Assembly: GCA_018398805.1 (NCBI GenBank)
Contig: JAGFBZ010000292.1
Span: 1,860,001-1,924,000, forward strand
DNA: 64,000 nucleotides
Reading direction: 5' to 3'
From: Hirundichthys speculiger
Lineage: Eukaryota > Chordata > Actinopteri > Beloniformes > Exocoetidae
Shown here: one piece after another, positions 25,601 through 38,617 of the stretch
Position numbering within the stretch: position 1 is the stretch's first letter
Layout of the letters: each line of letters opens with the position of its first letter
Program-made: the position numbers and the translations under genes
The notes under the pieces: model-generated
What the model saw: the letters and a program-made list of their open reading frames with translations, nothing else
Databases searched by the model: none
What the model was told of the DNA's origin: nothing

Positions 25601-28590
25601 TGCATTCACGTCTTAACCCATAGTCTCGGAATTTAGAATATTTTACGTCCAAGTCCGTCCGCGCGTTCAAGTAGCTCCTCGATTCAAGGAGAAACAAAAT
25701 AAAAGAATAAATTCTGATATCATGCACAGCTAATGCAAACAGAAAGATGAACCTTGACGAGACTACAAATGATCAAAAAGGAAACGCCTGATAAATTACC
25801 AACAATTAGAGTGAAACAGCGAAAAGAGGCACTTAACAACCTTAAAACTATAAAGTTTTAAAACTATATATATTTTTATGGAAAAACTGCTGTTAAACGA
25901 TATATTTTTCAATCAGTATAAAGCAACATAGGCCTAATCTTGATTAGGTGATATGTAATGTATTGCTACTTAACCCTGTTTGTGTGAGGTCCACAGATAA
26001 ACTCTGAGGAGCAACAACAAAGTAGCCTACTTTTAAAGCGTCTTTCTCGTCCACTCAAGGCACTTTCAGAAGAATAGTGAATGTTTACGTAGATTATTGG
26101 TGGTTATGATGCTGCTCAAAACCACTTCCTCCTTCAGCGGTGCAACGAGAGAGAGAAAAAAAAACATTTGAACTGTCACCTTAAAAAAGTCAAACCTTTA
26201 TGCGCTGGATATAAACCCTCTTTTTAAAAATATACATATAAAAAAAAAGACTGAACAATAATGTGTTTTGAATTTAGAAGTCCCACATGAGGGGTCGCGT
26301 AGTTGTGGCTACATTTCCGATGGTTTTGAATGTCTCCAATATCTATTTGCGAAAACCCGGCTAGAGGGTGAAGCCTTTCAGGTGTCACGGTGTAAACTGC
26401 AGCGGAATTTTCTTTTCTACATGCACCGAATTTAAAATTTGGAATGGATCTTTGCTGGAGCTCAGAGGATGCTTAAACTATGAAAAAAAAAGCCCTTTTC
26501 ACGTCTACACTTGATCAAAATGAAAGGCTCCCGTGTCCTTGCTTGACTCCAGACTTTATAGAACACGGTGTGCTGGAAAGTCAACGGGTAACCGCACATA
26601 GCGGGTCCCTCACCGGATCTGAGCAGATGAATAAATCAAATAACCGGTGGCGGTTGACTGCATTTCACACAGTAAAGCCTGTAGTATTTAATTAGACAGC
26701 AGGGCACTGCTTCAAACATTTCACTGCAACTGCTCACATGCAAGAAGTGGGTTTTAATGCAGCTGCACATGACCTGAAACTGATAGTTCATAAGGTTCTG
26801 CGAGGTAGAACTGAGAAGGCACAGGCAGCAGTTGCGTGATATACCTCACGGAAGAGGCGCCAGGTATTCCTGTGAGGTTTCAGACAGTTTCTTGTCAGTT
26901 TCAGAGTAGCAGCTGTAGTCTGCAGTATTCCCCACCACGGTGAGAAATACTGCAAACTGACCCCAGCAGCAGCACCAGGGAGGTGAATTCCTGGGACCGT
27001 GGGAGCACTCCCCACTAGTCAAAGTCTCCCAAGATGAAAGATCCACTGAACTGTCAAGAATGAAACAGAGGACTTCATCAGCATTTGCATCCACCCTTCT
27101 CTGAGCCTGACTGTGCTCATATGGTTTATTTTTCCTGCCAGATCTGATGTGGGTGCTGACACATGAGAATGCTGCAGAAAAAAGGAAATAAGAAATGCAA
27201 CCGCAGTAGATGCAAGTGGTTTGCGCTGCACAGTTTGAACCCCAGACTAGGGTTCGGTTTCTGGGTTAAACTATGAAAAAAATAATCCTCCCTTCATGTC
27301 AGTTGCGACAGTAGACTATGGCAGCTGTTTTTCATCATAAGAGGCTTCATAGTTGCGTTCTTGCAGCAGATGCTGAGCTCGCGATCATTTCTATTTCGGT
27401 TCTCATGAGATTTAACGAGGAGAAACGCTTCTTTATTAGTGTAAAAAATAAAAGGAAAAGACACGCAGCAGCCCGGCACCGTTTCATTGATGTTTGCATG
27501 GAACATCCTTCTGAGTTTCATGCAATGAAAAGCAACTGCAGCTCTCAGAGGAGGCAGAGGTAAACCAAGGGTGAGCACTCCAAACCAGGGATTCAACCCT
27601 ATACATTCTGCTTGGTGCCAGTCACTCGGAGAGCAGTGTTGCCATCTGCAGGTGGAAGGAGGCGTGAACCCACAATATCCATGGCAACTGCACGTTTGGA
27701 CAGCCAGCGCCCTCCCCACCTCTTCCTGTAGCCCCTGGCAACGGTCCTCTCTGCCGGGATCGGAGTCCTATCAGCAGCTGTCAATCATGGGATGCGCCAA
27801 TGCCTCGCTGAAGGCCAGGATGTTCAGAGGGATAGGAATAAATCCATTCCCGGGCAGGTGACAGGGACAGGATCACCTGGAAGCACTCGCAGAGACACCT
27901 GTGAAAAGCACAGGACCCTGAAGGGCGCGCGACTCATCGGTGATGTGTAAATGGGCTCCAGCATGTCAGATAAGATGTTTACCAACATGATCACCATGAC
28001 TGTGATCAGGGGAGTAGCTCAGCAACAGCAGAGGTGTGATGAACACAACCAGACATGTTACTGAGGCATATGTTCCAGAGTAAAGTTTTCATTAAGGCTG
28101 GTTATGTGACATGATAGACAAGATGATAAAGTTTTAAAAATGAGTTATTCTAATAAATATGATGGCACTCTCCGACCCGCTAAAGGGCGGACTTTATAAC
28201 AGTCACTTCACAGCCTGCAGTAAGGGGGTCAATGAGGCTCTGGGCTGGATTTGTGTCCCACAGGGCTGTTTGTTAATCCATCTCTAATTATAATAATATA
28301 GACTGTATCCACATGGCTTTGTTTCAGGACCATCTTCCTCTTGTTGCCCCATAATTATGTGATCCTTTGTTTCCTCAGTGGAAGAACTAATGATATGTTA
28401 CTATAATGAATATTGACCACCCCAGGAGTTTGCAGTCATTTCTTGTGGGCATCCTTTTTCTATTCGTTTTCTTTCTCCATACTATTGTTTTGTGCAGATT
28501 AGCAGAAGCCAAAGCATGACACATATGACTCAACAGTTAAGAATCAGATGCTTTAGAACATGATTTATACATGATCCATTTATACGCTGT
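25600..28590. other. No gene recognised between the picalm promoter and the 28.6 kb hAT remnant
   Basis: Mixed-composition DNA. Open frames around 26788-27231 and 27294-27861 overlap on both strands and have no recognisable domain. GTTGCCA-type RFX half-sites cluster at 27636-27740, next to a short frame at 27788-27858 ending in a donor-like CAG|GTGACA. Confidence 0.4.
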
Positions 28591-28594
28591 AGAG

Positions 28595-28967
28595 GAGCCA
28601 TTTCCCAAACTTCAGAATATCAAGGCCCAATTGAGATGTAAAAAATCTCCACGGCCCACCCAAACCTTTAATCACAACTGTGTTCAACATACAGGACTAG
28701 AAGCTACGTTCCGATATTAATGTGAGGGGTCAACAAATAACATGAACTTGTCATAATAAGTTAAGATGTCAATAGAATAACACTTAACTGGTTTGTTTTA
28801 TTACTTTTTAAATTATGTCATAAGTATTTCACGGTAATTAAAAACATATTTAAAAAAGATCAAGGATTTAAAACATATTTGTTTAATTTTAATGACCTCT
28901 CACGGCCCACCTGCAGTACCACAACGGCCCACCAGGGGGCCGCGGCGCACACTTTGGGAATCACTGC
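28595..28967. mobile_element. Degraded hAT element
   Basis: Left end CCATTTCCCAAACTTC and right end CACTTTGGGAATCACTG are imperfect inverted repeats. Just inside are the GGCCCA and GGGGGCCGCGGCGC stretches typical of fish hAT termini. Target duplication not recognisable. Confidence 0.65.
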
Positions 28968-31057
28968 GATCACAGGCAGACAACCATAAGACCTGCAGTC
29001 ATTTTAGGATCACCAACACCACACCAGGAGGATGTTGGAGCTCTTAAAGTAGTTGTGAGCAAAACCTTTCCAAATCTCAGGGGAAAAAAAACAAACAAAC
29101 AAAAAAAAAACAGCGTTGCATAAAACATTTTGTTATAGCCACTTCCATAACAGTGGGATTATGTGATCGTTTTCTGTGTTGTTGTGTGTTCTGTTGTTGT
29201 TTTGTCTGAAACTTTGGCCAGCGCACTGCCAGTGAACATGCGACCAATGCAGTGGGTTATCTGTTACTAACACTGGAACCTTTTGAGTTTAACACACATC
29301 TGCAGTTTGAACTTGGTCATGATTGCACTTTAAGATGAACTATGTGTTCGGTGGTTTCACAGTTAAACTGTCTGGAGAACTGGATGTATTGTATGATGCC
29401 AATATTAAGCCTGCATTAAATGTATTGTTTTACTTATAAAATGTAATTCACATCCAAAAAAAAAAAAAAAGGATTTACTGTAATAAATAAAGGACATATA
29501 CTGAATACTGTCATCATTAAAGTGTTTCAAAGGGAGCATTAGCCTCTATGAGTCCTGTTGTCCTCGGCCACAGGGTCCTGTTGAAAAAGACGTGGAATAA
29601 TCTTGGGAAATAGATTTTGCTCGAGAAATATGCATTTTTATATTTCAAGCAGCACTCTGCATGGGCCTCAGTGAGGGTAGATCTTTTTAGTTTTAGATAG
29701 TTTTAGTCTCCTGGTGTTAAAAGAAATTAGACTTGTGCTAAAACTTACCTGTGTCAGGTTTCATATGTCAAACTTGAGTCCCGTAGGCCAATTCAGAACC
29801 TGCCACATCAGTTTACATGGCTTCGCAAAGTGTCCTAGAGTGTGCAAAGACAATCTTATACTCTTATAATAGCTTGAGAGGCATGCGCATACCACAAGTA
29901 AGTGTCCCACAATTCAACCCAATTTTGGTTTCCTGTCCTATGATGTCATGTACCCACTGAAAATCAGTATCCCAAATGAAGCCATTTACGACAATTATTT
30001 GCAGTCAAGCGATGGATTTGGAATGAAAATATCCAAGCAAGAAAGAGTTATGAAGATGGAAGCCAATTTAAAAAGAGTTGTGTAAGAAAAGCATGTTTGT
30101 GTTTAACTGAGACAAGTACGTTGTCCTTGCTCTTGGACTCTGAGAGAGCCCATAGGACACGACGGCACTTCGACAAACAGGGAGGTAAGTGTGGTAACCT
30201 TGGCCTCAGAGAAAAGCAACAAAAGGTCAGAGAAATAAAAAAGCAGCCTACGTTTTCAACAGAATGCATCAGCAAAAGTTACAGCAGAGAAATGATGCAG
30301 CAATGAAAGCAGCTTTATTGTGGCTAAAGAAATCACAAACCCCTGCATTTTTAAATCAGATACAGGCGTTTAACATCAGGTGTCGAGAAACGCCATTGCA
30401 GACTGAAACCAGGAACCAGCGGCTGAGACAACAAAGTAGAACAGGCCCTTTGATGGGAACCAGAATGCTGATGTGGCCCCAACGGAGTCTGACACTTCTG
30501 TTTTAAGTTATCACACAGGAAAAGAGATCACTAGTAGTTGATGTGATGCTTTTTGAAAACACAGCAACTGAGATCAAGCTAACCTTCAGCTGCAGGTTAA
30601 ACCATGCTAACAATAGTTCAATGGAGTCCTAATGGTCATGACAGAGGCTTAACACTAGGTAAACTTCTAACTACCAGCTAAGTTAGGACCATTGTATTTG
30701 GCCACTTTCAAACAGAGATTGCAGTATAAAGACACTGGTGATCCCTTCTTCTTGGGGATCACCAGTCCGCTAAATAGACTTCAGTAGAAAAATTACATTT
30801 TCAACCAGTGCTGCCCTCAGTTTCCTCATTGCTGTAACCCGCTAACAGTAGCTGATGCTTTGTTTCCTGAAGAGCTGCACCGTTGAGCAGATGACTAGAC
30901 CCCTTCATTCCACCCCCATCCACCTTCACCTCCCAACCTTTGTCCTGTGCTTTGGTTGCTAGATTATATAAGCATGTTGTTGTTGTAGATTGGCGCTTTT
31001 AATGATCATAGGATTCATCGGCTGCATCCTGTCAACTTGCTAGAACCAATAGGACCA

Positions 31058-31863
31058 GAGGCCTCATGTACTAACTTTGCTTACGCCCCCCCCCAAAAAA
31101 AAGTTGCGTACGCCATCTTTCATGCTCACCTTCAGATACTAAAAGTGAAATAAATGAAAGTGAAAATGTACCGTCCTCCAAGCAAATGTCCTGCCTGGCG
31201 TAGCACATTTCTAGGGCTTTTGTCTGTTGGCGATACTTGGAAAGGTGATGCAGTGAAGGGACCTGAATTTTTTTAAGAGACCACAATGATTTTTTTGACT
31301 CCATGATGACGACTGGCTTGTCAGAAGTCATAGATTTCCACGAGCCATCGTCTTGGAACCCGCTGCCAAGTTGTAAAGTTGTGTTCCATAAATGTACAAG
31401 TAATGGATCAATCTTCTACTCATATTCTTACAAACAGGATGGTGGGATTGAGGCTCCTGGTAGGGCAGGATTCCTGGCTTCTTGGTGAGTGATGCGTTTA
31501 AAATTTAAATAATTGAAAAACCCATTTTTAAAAGTTCACTGAGTGTATATAGTTGCCAAATAAAATATTTTTTCCTGACGTCAACCTCAATGAATCTTTT
31601 TTTTTTTTCCTCTTGCTTTTTCCATTTTGATATCCGCATGTGTATTTATAGGCTACCTATCATATTCAGATTGCTCCAGCTACTTGGGGGAGGAGACAGA
31701 GTAGAGAGCTGTGCTCTTGCATGTGTGCTCAATTTCACATTGATTATGATGTACTAACAGAATCTGCGTGGAATCGTGCCTATGCACGGTTTCAAACATC
31801 AGAATTTTTTTGTCCGTATGCAAAATTTTTGTATGAACGCAAGTCTTTCTTCTTGAGGCCCCC
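31058..31863. mobile_element. Harbinger-like MITE (tentative)
   Basis: Begins GAGGCCTCATGTACTAAC followed by a GCGTACGCC-type motif, and ends CGTATGC, GTATGAACGCAAG and CTTGAGGCC. Paired GCGTACGC-like motifs and GGCCTCA ends match a common fish element. No clear target duplication. Confidence 0.5.
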
Positions 31864-34080
31864 CAGTCTGGTCGCAGCGTGGTAATTGCAATCTCTGTTG
31901 TGAAAATGAGCTTCTGACCTAGATCCACTTGCATTTCCAGTCCCTGGCTGTGCTTAGTTGGGTGGTGAGGAGTTGATTATTAGCTTGCTGCTTTCCTGCA
32001 TGGATGGAGGATCTGTGTTCTGTGTGCACTGCATGATTGTTGAGAGATCGGGTATCAGCTGGCAAGCACCTGACTGTGTCACCAAGTGTATCTGCATCTG
32101 AACCAGATACTTAGGTTTGTTGGAGAGTGCAGGACGTCATAAGTGGCTTTGATGATGAAACGTACTTAGCCTATATGACTCCATGCTCTGGTGGCTGTCT
32201 CATGTGAGTTTCTACAGGGCCATCCTTTCATTTCATCCAGCCGCCCAGCCTCACTTGTGTTATAGGTTTGAAACATCTAGCTGCTTCTTCCTGCCAGTGC
32301 ACGTCCCTTATCACTACTGTTTGGTGTTTGAGATGGATGCCTTTGACCAGGTGTTTCTGTTGTCAGGTCAGTGCCCCCTCTGCCTCCCTAAGATGATGCC
32401 TGCTATCTTGATGGCGGATGGCAGATTTTGCATCCATCACTGCTGCAGCTTGCCCGCACTTCTTCCCTGTTGCAGAAAGGGTGTCTCCAAAAAGGTTCTT
32501 GGAATTGATATTTACGACTCGTGACAAACTAGATGTGATAAGGTGAAGAGATGCACACAATCGTTAGCTGCATACCAATACATAACGACACTGTGCATCT
32601 CATCCTGTCAGTCGGGGCAGCGTCATGTCAGGGAGAGCAGTAGACTTCAGAGCAGTCAGAGCAATAAATGTTGAAAACCATGTGTTAATAGGGGCTGTCA
32701 TGCAAATCTTCTAAAACATAATTTATGAGCATAGTGCTTTCTCAGAGCTTACATAAATTCTTCAGTAAACATGGGTGATGGAGAAGCAGTGTATTTGTGT
32801 TTGTATGTCTAATTTCAAGGATAAAATATCAAACACTGCCACTGTGAAAACTGACAGCTGCTTGAAATTCTCTCAGATGACTTATTCATTTGTCTACCAG
32901 CTTTTAGGAGACATGGAGCTGTTGAATTATGAGGCTGATTGAATTTAACTGCAGCTGTTCAGATACAGATATGTTTGGGCCTTCCAGTCATTGAATTATT
33001 GGAAGTAATGATGTTTCAAAATAAGTGGGGTTTTTTTGTACCACTTATTTTATTGAAATTTTTCAAATTTCCCAACTTTTCTAGAGTTCTGGTTGTATAC
33101 AGCAGCTAAAAAAAAGGGCTTATCTTGTCTGTCTTCCATGAAGTAGAGAATAAATCAACTAGCGCACTAAATTCCATAGATAGAATTCATTCTTCAAATC
33201 TGTAAGGTGATTTATTTTCCCATCGGAAATTCTATGTTATTATTCATTCAAAGCCTGTGTGATAATGTCTGTGTGAGTTAGGTAGAGTCGTGCTAAATGA
33301 AATGAAAGAAGCCAACATACTGACTTAGAATTACACAAGAACTCACAAGTACAACCATTCTTTTATGTTTTTATTCATCCATAGAAACAAAGAGATGTCT
33401 TTATATCTCCAACTTTGTACAAAAAAGAAAAAAAAAACCCAACACATTTACTGATGACTCATACACCAAAGACCAAATTGCTAATATTGATTTGAGCAAG
33501 TCTGTAAATCAAGATCCTAAATTGCCTCATTTTCATGCACATAAACAATTATTTGTGCTTTTAAATTAGTTTCACATTGTACAAATAAGAATTAATGAGG
33601 ATACAGATTGTTCTTTTTCCTCTTTTTCTGAAAAAGACTTCAGTGCTGACACTGACCTTGCAACTATCCTTGTTTTAATTATGGCCTCAGGACTGTGAAT
33701 ATTTTTTTTTTTTCATTTTTGTCTTCCTTTCATCTATTTGACAGGTACAGTGCACAATTTGTACAATTACACCAGAATTAGCTGGCAGCTAATTTGCATC
33801 TGTAGTCCCTCGAAATACACAACAAACAACTGATCTACATTGCGCTACGATCAATATTAAATCTACATTTAGATTTTATGTTGGATTACCACATGTCCAC
33901 TTAAAAACTTTTTTTTTTCTTCCAAGAGTTGGTTCATTTTTGTGGACACAAATGTATTATTTTGAGACTTATGACTTGAAATATCAAAGCTGCACCAGGA
34001 ACCATCTCTAAATCATCCTAACATAGTGACCATGTATAATAGCTTGAAAGAATTAATTCTTCAATTAAAAACAATGACTG
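31864..34080. other. No gene recognised
   Basis: An open frame of 113 codons at 32183-32524 (plus) has an opposing frame on the other strand and no domain that I recognise. The stretch 33000-33098 ends TTCCCAACTTTTCTAGAGTT then CTGGTTGTA, resembling the right end of the Tc1-like element at 62640-63345. The rest shows nothing. Confidence 0.4.
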
Positions 34081-34095
34081 GTTGGCCATAAAGTC

Positions 34096-34260
34096 TATCC
34101 TGGTGGCTCAGTAGCACTTTCACCTACCAAATAGGGAGGTCTGGGGTCAAATCCCAGTGGCTTTAGCCAGTGTAAAACACCAGTGCCACACTAATCCTGT
34201 GGATCACACTGTGATAGGGTGCAGCCAAAAAGAAGGTTTACAGGTTGGCTGGTAAAGTGA
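34096..34260 (+). repeat. tRNA-derived SINE
   Basis: GGTGGCTCAGTAGCAC resembles a tRNA A box, and GGGGTCAAATCCCAG about 40 nt later a B box (RNA polymerase III promoter). A non-tRNA body follows. It does not fold as an intact tRNA. Confidence 0.7.
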
Positions 34261-34380
34261 CTTAAAATGAATGTCAACTGCATAAAAAGGCAGCTAATGT
34301 GCTACAATATTAGCTACAATGGCTTAAAGTGACATCTGAGTGTTGTGTCTGCAGCCTTGTGCTTTGCACCCATAAAGCAA

Positions 34381-34415
34381 AAAAAAAAAAAAAAAAGAGA
34401 GAGAGAGAGAAAAAA
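34381..34415. repeat. A-run plus (GA)n tract
   Basis: Poly-A followed by GA repeats. No gene or other element was recognised from the SINE end to 35390. Confidence 0.9.
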
Positions 34416-35392
34416 GCATTGCTTACTTACGTATTCTATTATTTTGCAACCTTTTAATTCTGGTGTGAACTTGCAAGCTACTGACTGTAAGTAATAATAG
34501 GTTTACACAGGCAGCTAAAAAGAGCTGTCCCCATGTTGGCCCAAATCCAGAAACAGTCTGAATGACGTTCCAGAACTGGCACGGGCACACTCGCTGAAGC
34601 TCAGGTGATGATATTAAACCTGGCCACCACGCATAGTCCTTGGTCTAAATGTCAAATTCTTGACCCAAAGCTACTCACCCAAAACCTTCGCCAAGTCTGA
34701 CAGCCAGCCGTTGGATGAACAACTGACAAAACACAACCAGATGTGCCAGCAGTGTTTCAATCAACCCAGTTCAGCTGTCTGTGGTATTCTTGTAGAGTAT
34801 AATATATTCACAATTAAACATATGGGAAGATTTGATATTTTTCCTTTACTTTGTTGACTTAAATCTCTACAAGTGTTTGTTTATCTAAATGTTGCTTGGC
34901 AATATTGACACACAGCATTGTTTTCTTTTTAAAGTTTGATACCGGCAGGTTACAAACATTTATTCTTAAATTAACCTTATTCTTTTCCATATCAGAAACA
35001 GCCATGAGCCTCAGTTGATCATTGAAAAAAAAAAAAAACATAAGAGATGAGGGTGGCAACCGGGAGGACAGGGACCAGGCTACTGTTAGTGATTTTGAAG
35101 CAAATTACTAATTTGCACATTCATTCATTTCTATTTCTCCATAAGACGTGTTTGGCTTTCTAAAGTATTTAATCAACTTAACTATAAACTATAATGCAAG
35201 CATTATGTTGCTCTCTGTGGCCTGAAATACCATCTACCAGTCACATCTTTCTTATATCTGAAGTCTGATCTCCTTGGTAACAGGCTCAGTTCACAGGTAT
35301 GAAATGTATCATTTGCCTGAAAAGAAAGGGAAACCACCTGTGTAATTGTAAGTATATGAGCACTGGTGTAATTCAGACAGCGGCTAATGGCT

Positions 35393-35592
35393 TCACACCA
35401 TCACTGCCAGAGCCTCTGACTCGGGGCCAACTGCGATCGGCTGGCAGCAGCCAACACAGACGTATCTGAGGATCCACAGGTAGACACTGCCAGATAAGGT
35501 GACTGTGAGACCCAGAAGCAGGAAGCTGATTATGGTTTGAGGACTCAGCAGGACTTGGGAGATGTGGGTAGAGTCCTCACTTGATTTCTGAG
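35393..35592 (-). CDS. Putative last exon: transmembrane segment and short tail of an unrecognised receptor
   Basis: A strong acceptor (TTCTTGCTTCTTTTTCCAG) at 35593 is followed by a phase-1 exon reading AQKSSEDSTHISQVLLSPQ. Next is one hydrophobic segment (TIISFLLLGLTVTLSGSVYL), then WILRYVCVGCC with membrane-proximal cysteines, and the tail QPIAVGPESEALAVMV before a TGA. The layout (polar stalk, one membrane pass, about 20-residue tail without a clear ITIM or ITAM) suits a type I surface protein. An upstream exon must supply the extracellular domain; none was identified between 35600 and 40140. Family unknown. Confidence 0.5.
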
Positions 35593-36428
35593 CTGGAAAA
35601 AGAAGCAAGAAAGAGTACAACAAATTAGAACATACCCACAAAAAGATGTTGTGATGACGTACAAACAGCGTGAAGTATCACTGGGAGCTGTCTTCAAGCT
35701 TGTAGCAGAAATTAGGGTGTATTTCAATGCCAGGAGCACTGAGTGAATGTCAAGGTTAGCTCAAGCACACATACAGCATGCAGAGTGACATCTAATTTTA
35801 GACCTGTGATGAGCACAAAAAAGGTCAAGGAAAAACTTCAACATCTCCCTCTAGTGTTTTTGTGATGATGTAGCAACTGCAGCTCAGGGCATACCCAAAG
35901 GGCTAAATAAAACCTACAGATAAAGACAGACTCCCTCATTATAGACTCTTTTCAGACACGTGTAAGACTCCAACATACAGAAAGGAGCATAAACCTTACA
36001 TACACACTACAACAAACTGAACAAGAGCATCTTTTGATGAATGATTTGATTTCATCACACCATGACCTTGGAAATTACATTATAATGCCTATTCCAAAAT
36101 CATGTGCCACAACAAGCCAGAATTGCTCCTAGGAGCTTGTTTTTTTTTGTTGTTGTTGTTGTTTTTTTTTTTTTTTTTTTTTTTTGGCTTCAATGACACA
36201 TGGGGAATTGTGGTAATATAACTTTGTACTATAAAGCTAACTTTTCACTGCTACCCTTTTCTTGGCCTACACACAACTCATATCCACAGTTATACATTAT
36301 GTTTAGAAATATAAGACATTTTTTGAAATCAGCAGTACTTGAATCTGGAGAACAAAAGAATTAACCCTGTGTATGCCACAATGGTTTGATAAACTGAGCC
36401 CATAAGGAGACACAGAGGCAGAAGATGG

Positions 36429-37670
36429 CTCAAAGGAGCTGAATGTGTTGATAATTGGTACTGAAGGCTGATCTCAGGTATGACCAGGCTGTGATTGTAA
36501 AGCTGGCTCGTTATTACAAAAAATACGCGCATTCACAAAGAAAAACCATAGAAGTTTTAATCCGCGTGTTGCTGTTGAAAGCCAAGGACTGAAAGACTTT
36601 GTATATTTTGCTATGCTAATTCACATTGCTATAATACTTGTTTGTAAGTGCTGGTGCTGTTTATTTATTTATTTTTTGTCATAGACATTGGGATTTTGGG
36701 CCAGCACCCATCTTATTTATTAATTTTTACATAATTTTGATTTTTAAGAACACTGATCCCTGGATTCAGGTTAGGGTTAGGGTTGTATGACTTGATGATC
36801 AGATCTGACCAATGTGTTACCTGACTGGTGGGAAGTAATAGAGAACATATAAGGATGGACCAGTGGGTTGCAGCTACGTTAAGACCAAGCTGGCTCGTTT
36901 GGGCCAAGCTTGGGAAAATTTTACCACTGATAAATACAGTGGTACCTCTACTTACGAACGTCTCTACATACGGAATTTTCAGGTTACACCAAATGCCTTA
37001 ACGGGAAAATATTACCTCTTATTACGAAAGAAATTTCAGAATACAGTACGTGCTGCTACTAGCAGCTCCCAGAGTTTACCGAATGTAAACATACTTGTAG
37101 CTGCTCTGCCATTGGCTATCGCCTAGCATCTTCCCGGCATCTCTCTCTGAATTCTCTGAATCTCAGAATTTGTTGAAAAGAATCACCCAGAAAAAGTGTT
37201 CTCTAGTCAGGCTATCGCACACTATGATGATGTTTGCCTTGCACGTTTTCCTTGCACTGACGATAGCAGTTAAAAGGTAAATGAACATCATTTTTATTCT
37301 TTACTTTATTCTTTGTTTTTTACATTATGTACAACTCTCATTTTATGTTTATTGCGCGGTAATCTAATGGTAACATGTATTTATTACATGTTTTGATACA
37401 TTTTATAATTTATAAAAAAATTATGTTCGAATTTTGGGGGTCTTGGAACGGATTAGAGCATTTACATGGAAAACGTGTCTCTACTTACGAAATTTTCAGG
37501 TTACAAAACTACTTCCAGAACCAATTAATTTCGTAAATAGAGGTACCACTGTATTGGCAAATATTACACGGGCCACATGTTATGACCTGGGCTGTATTTG
37601 GGTTATGGCCTGTGCTGTACCCCGGCTCATTCAGTATCGTACACACAGGTAAGGGCAGGTCCTGAAGGTC
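36429..37670. repeat. Local interspersed repeat, copy 1 (carries a MITE)
   Basis: Matches 40463-41060 in the same orientation, for example GCGTGTTGCTGTTGAAAG, the GGATTCAGG and ACCTGACTGG-type blocks, and GGGCCAAGCTTGGGAAAATT against GGGCCTAATTTGGGACAATT. Divergence is substantial. Copy 1 is split by the MITE at 36937-37551. Confidence 0.75.
36937..37551. mobile_element. Mariner-like MITE with TA target duplication
   Basis: Ends CAGTGGTACCTCTACTTACG and CGTAAATAGAGGTACCACTG, flanked by TA at 36935-36936 and 37552-37553. The homologous position in the sister repeat near 41000 (ACTGATAAATTTTGGAAAAT) lacks the insert, giving an empty site. Carries internal copies of the TTACGAA...TTTTCAGGTTAC motif at both sides. 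Confidence 0.92.
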
Positions 37671-38350
37671 ATTTGGTTCAAGTCTAGTGGGTGTATGGCA
37701 AAATTTGGCATGTTAGTAAATGATGAATTTTGTCCATATTAACTGTATTTATTTATGTATTTATTTGTGTCAAACTTGAGTTAGCCAGTGTGGTTGCCAA
37801 GGAGCCAGGTTGCCATGCCTACAGGAGCAGAGAGACACTCTCACAGTGGACTCATCTCATTTGCCTAATTTGTGCCACCTTGTTTCCTCTGTCCATGCTG
37901 GACAGGTCAGCAGTTGATCACAGGGCTAAAACACAAGCAAATAGCCATCCACACATAGGCACAGCTTTTGCACTCAGAGAAACTCCTGTCTCTACACGGT
38001 CTCAACACAGAAAGAACCAGAAACCGTCTTTCTTTCTTGAAGGACGTCTCAGCGTCTGTGGCACACCTGGAGGAGCTGGTAGATAGTAGAGGGGAGGGTT
38101 GTTGGAGGATCTATAAACAGAAGACTATTTGATATCTTTGACTTCCACAGAGGGCATGACATGTTAAACTTGCGCCGTGAGTGGAATTAGTTATAAGCTG
38201 GCACGAAGACCTTTAATACTCATTTGACAGAAATAAAATGCAGCTTTATGCTGCAGGAAAACAATGGCTTGATGACACACTTGTGCCACATCACATGTCA
38301 TATTTAGCTTCCGTCAGTTTAAAAAATGATGGCTCTGATGCAACAGTGTC

Positions 38351-38617
38351 TTAATTTGTGCCTATTGTCTTGCCGGCTGTCTGCTTGTGTGTGTCCTCAA
38401 CTTGTCGCTCGCGTCTACAGTGGCAGGAACTAAGACACGAGGAGAGAGGTTGTGGATGCACAAAGTGGAAAATGAGATCAGAGGAGGTAGAAATAGAGGC
38501 GGAAACAATCAGCCAGACATGAAAGAGGGAGAAGAAATAAGAGAGACACAGACACAGCACCCCGTTGTGAGCATGACTGTCTCTCTTGGTGTGAACATTG
38601 ACTGTTTCAGATGCTGA
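38351..38617. other. Overlapping open frames of doubtful meaning
   Basis: Both strands are open here. On the minus strand, after an acceptor-like GTTGCTTCAG at about 38616, one frame starts SETVNVHTK and the next frame reads ETVMLTTG. Together these resemble the first strands of a fish Ig V-like domain, but no Trp or second Cys follows. Not called as a gene. Confidence 0.2.

Noticed and set aside
26788..27231. Three overlapping minus-strand frames of 70-82 codons
   Set aside because: All three frames are open in turn without consistent splice sites or known motifs.
34096..34170. tRNA-like A and B boxes
   Set aside because: Arms cannot form a full cloverleaf and a SINE body follows, so it is called a SINE and not a tRNA gene.
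36766..36784. GGTTAGGGTTAGGGTTG, like vertebrate telomere repeats
   Set aside because: Only about two and a half units inside an old repeat copy. Too short to indicate an interstitial telomere.
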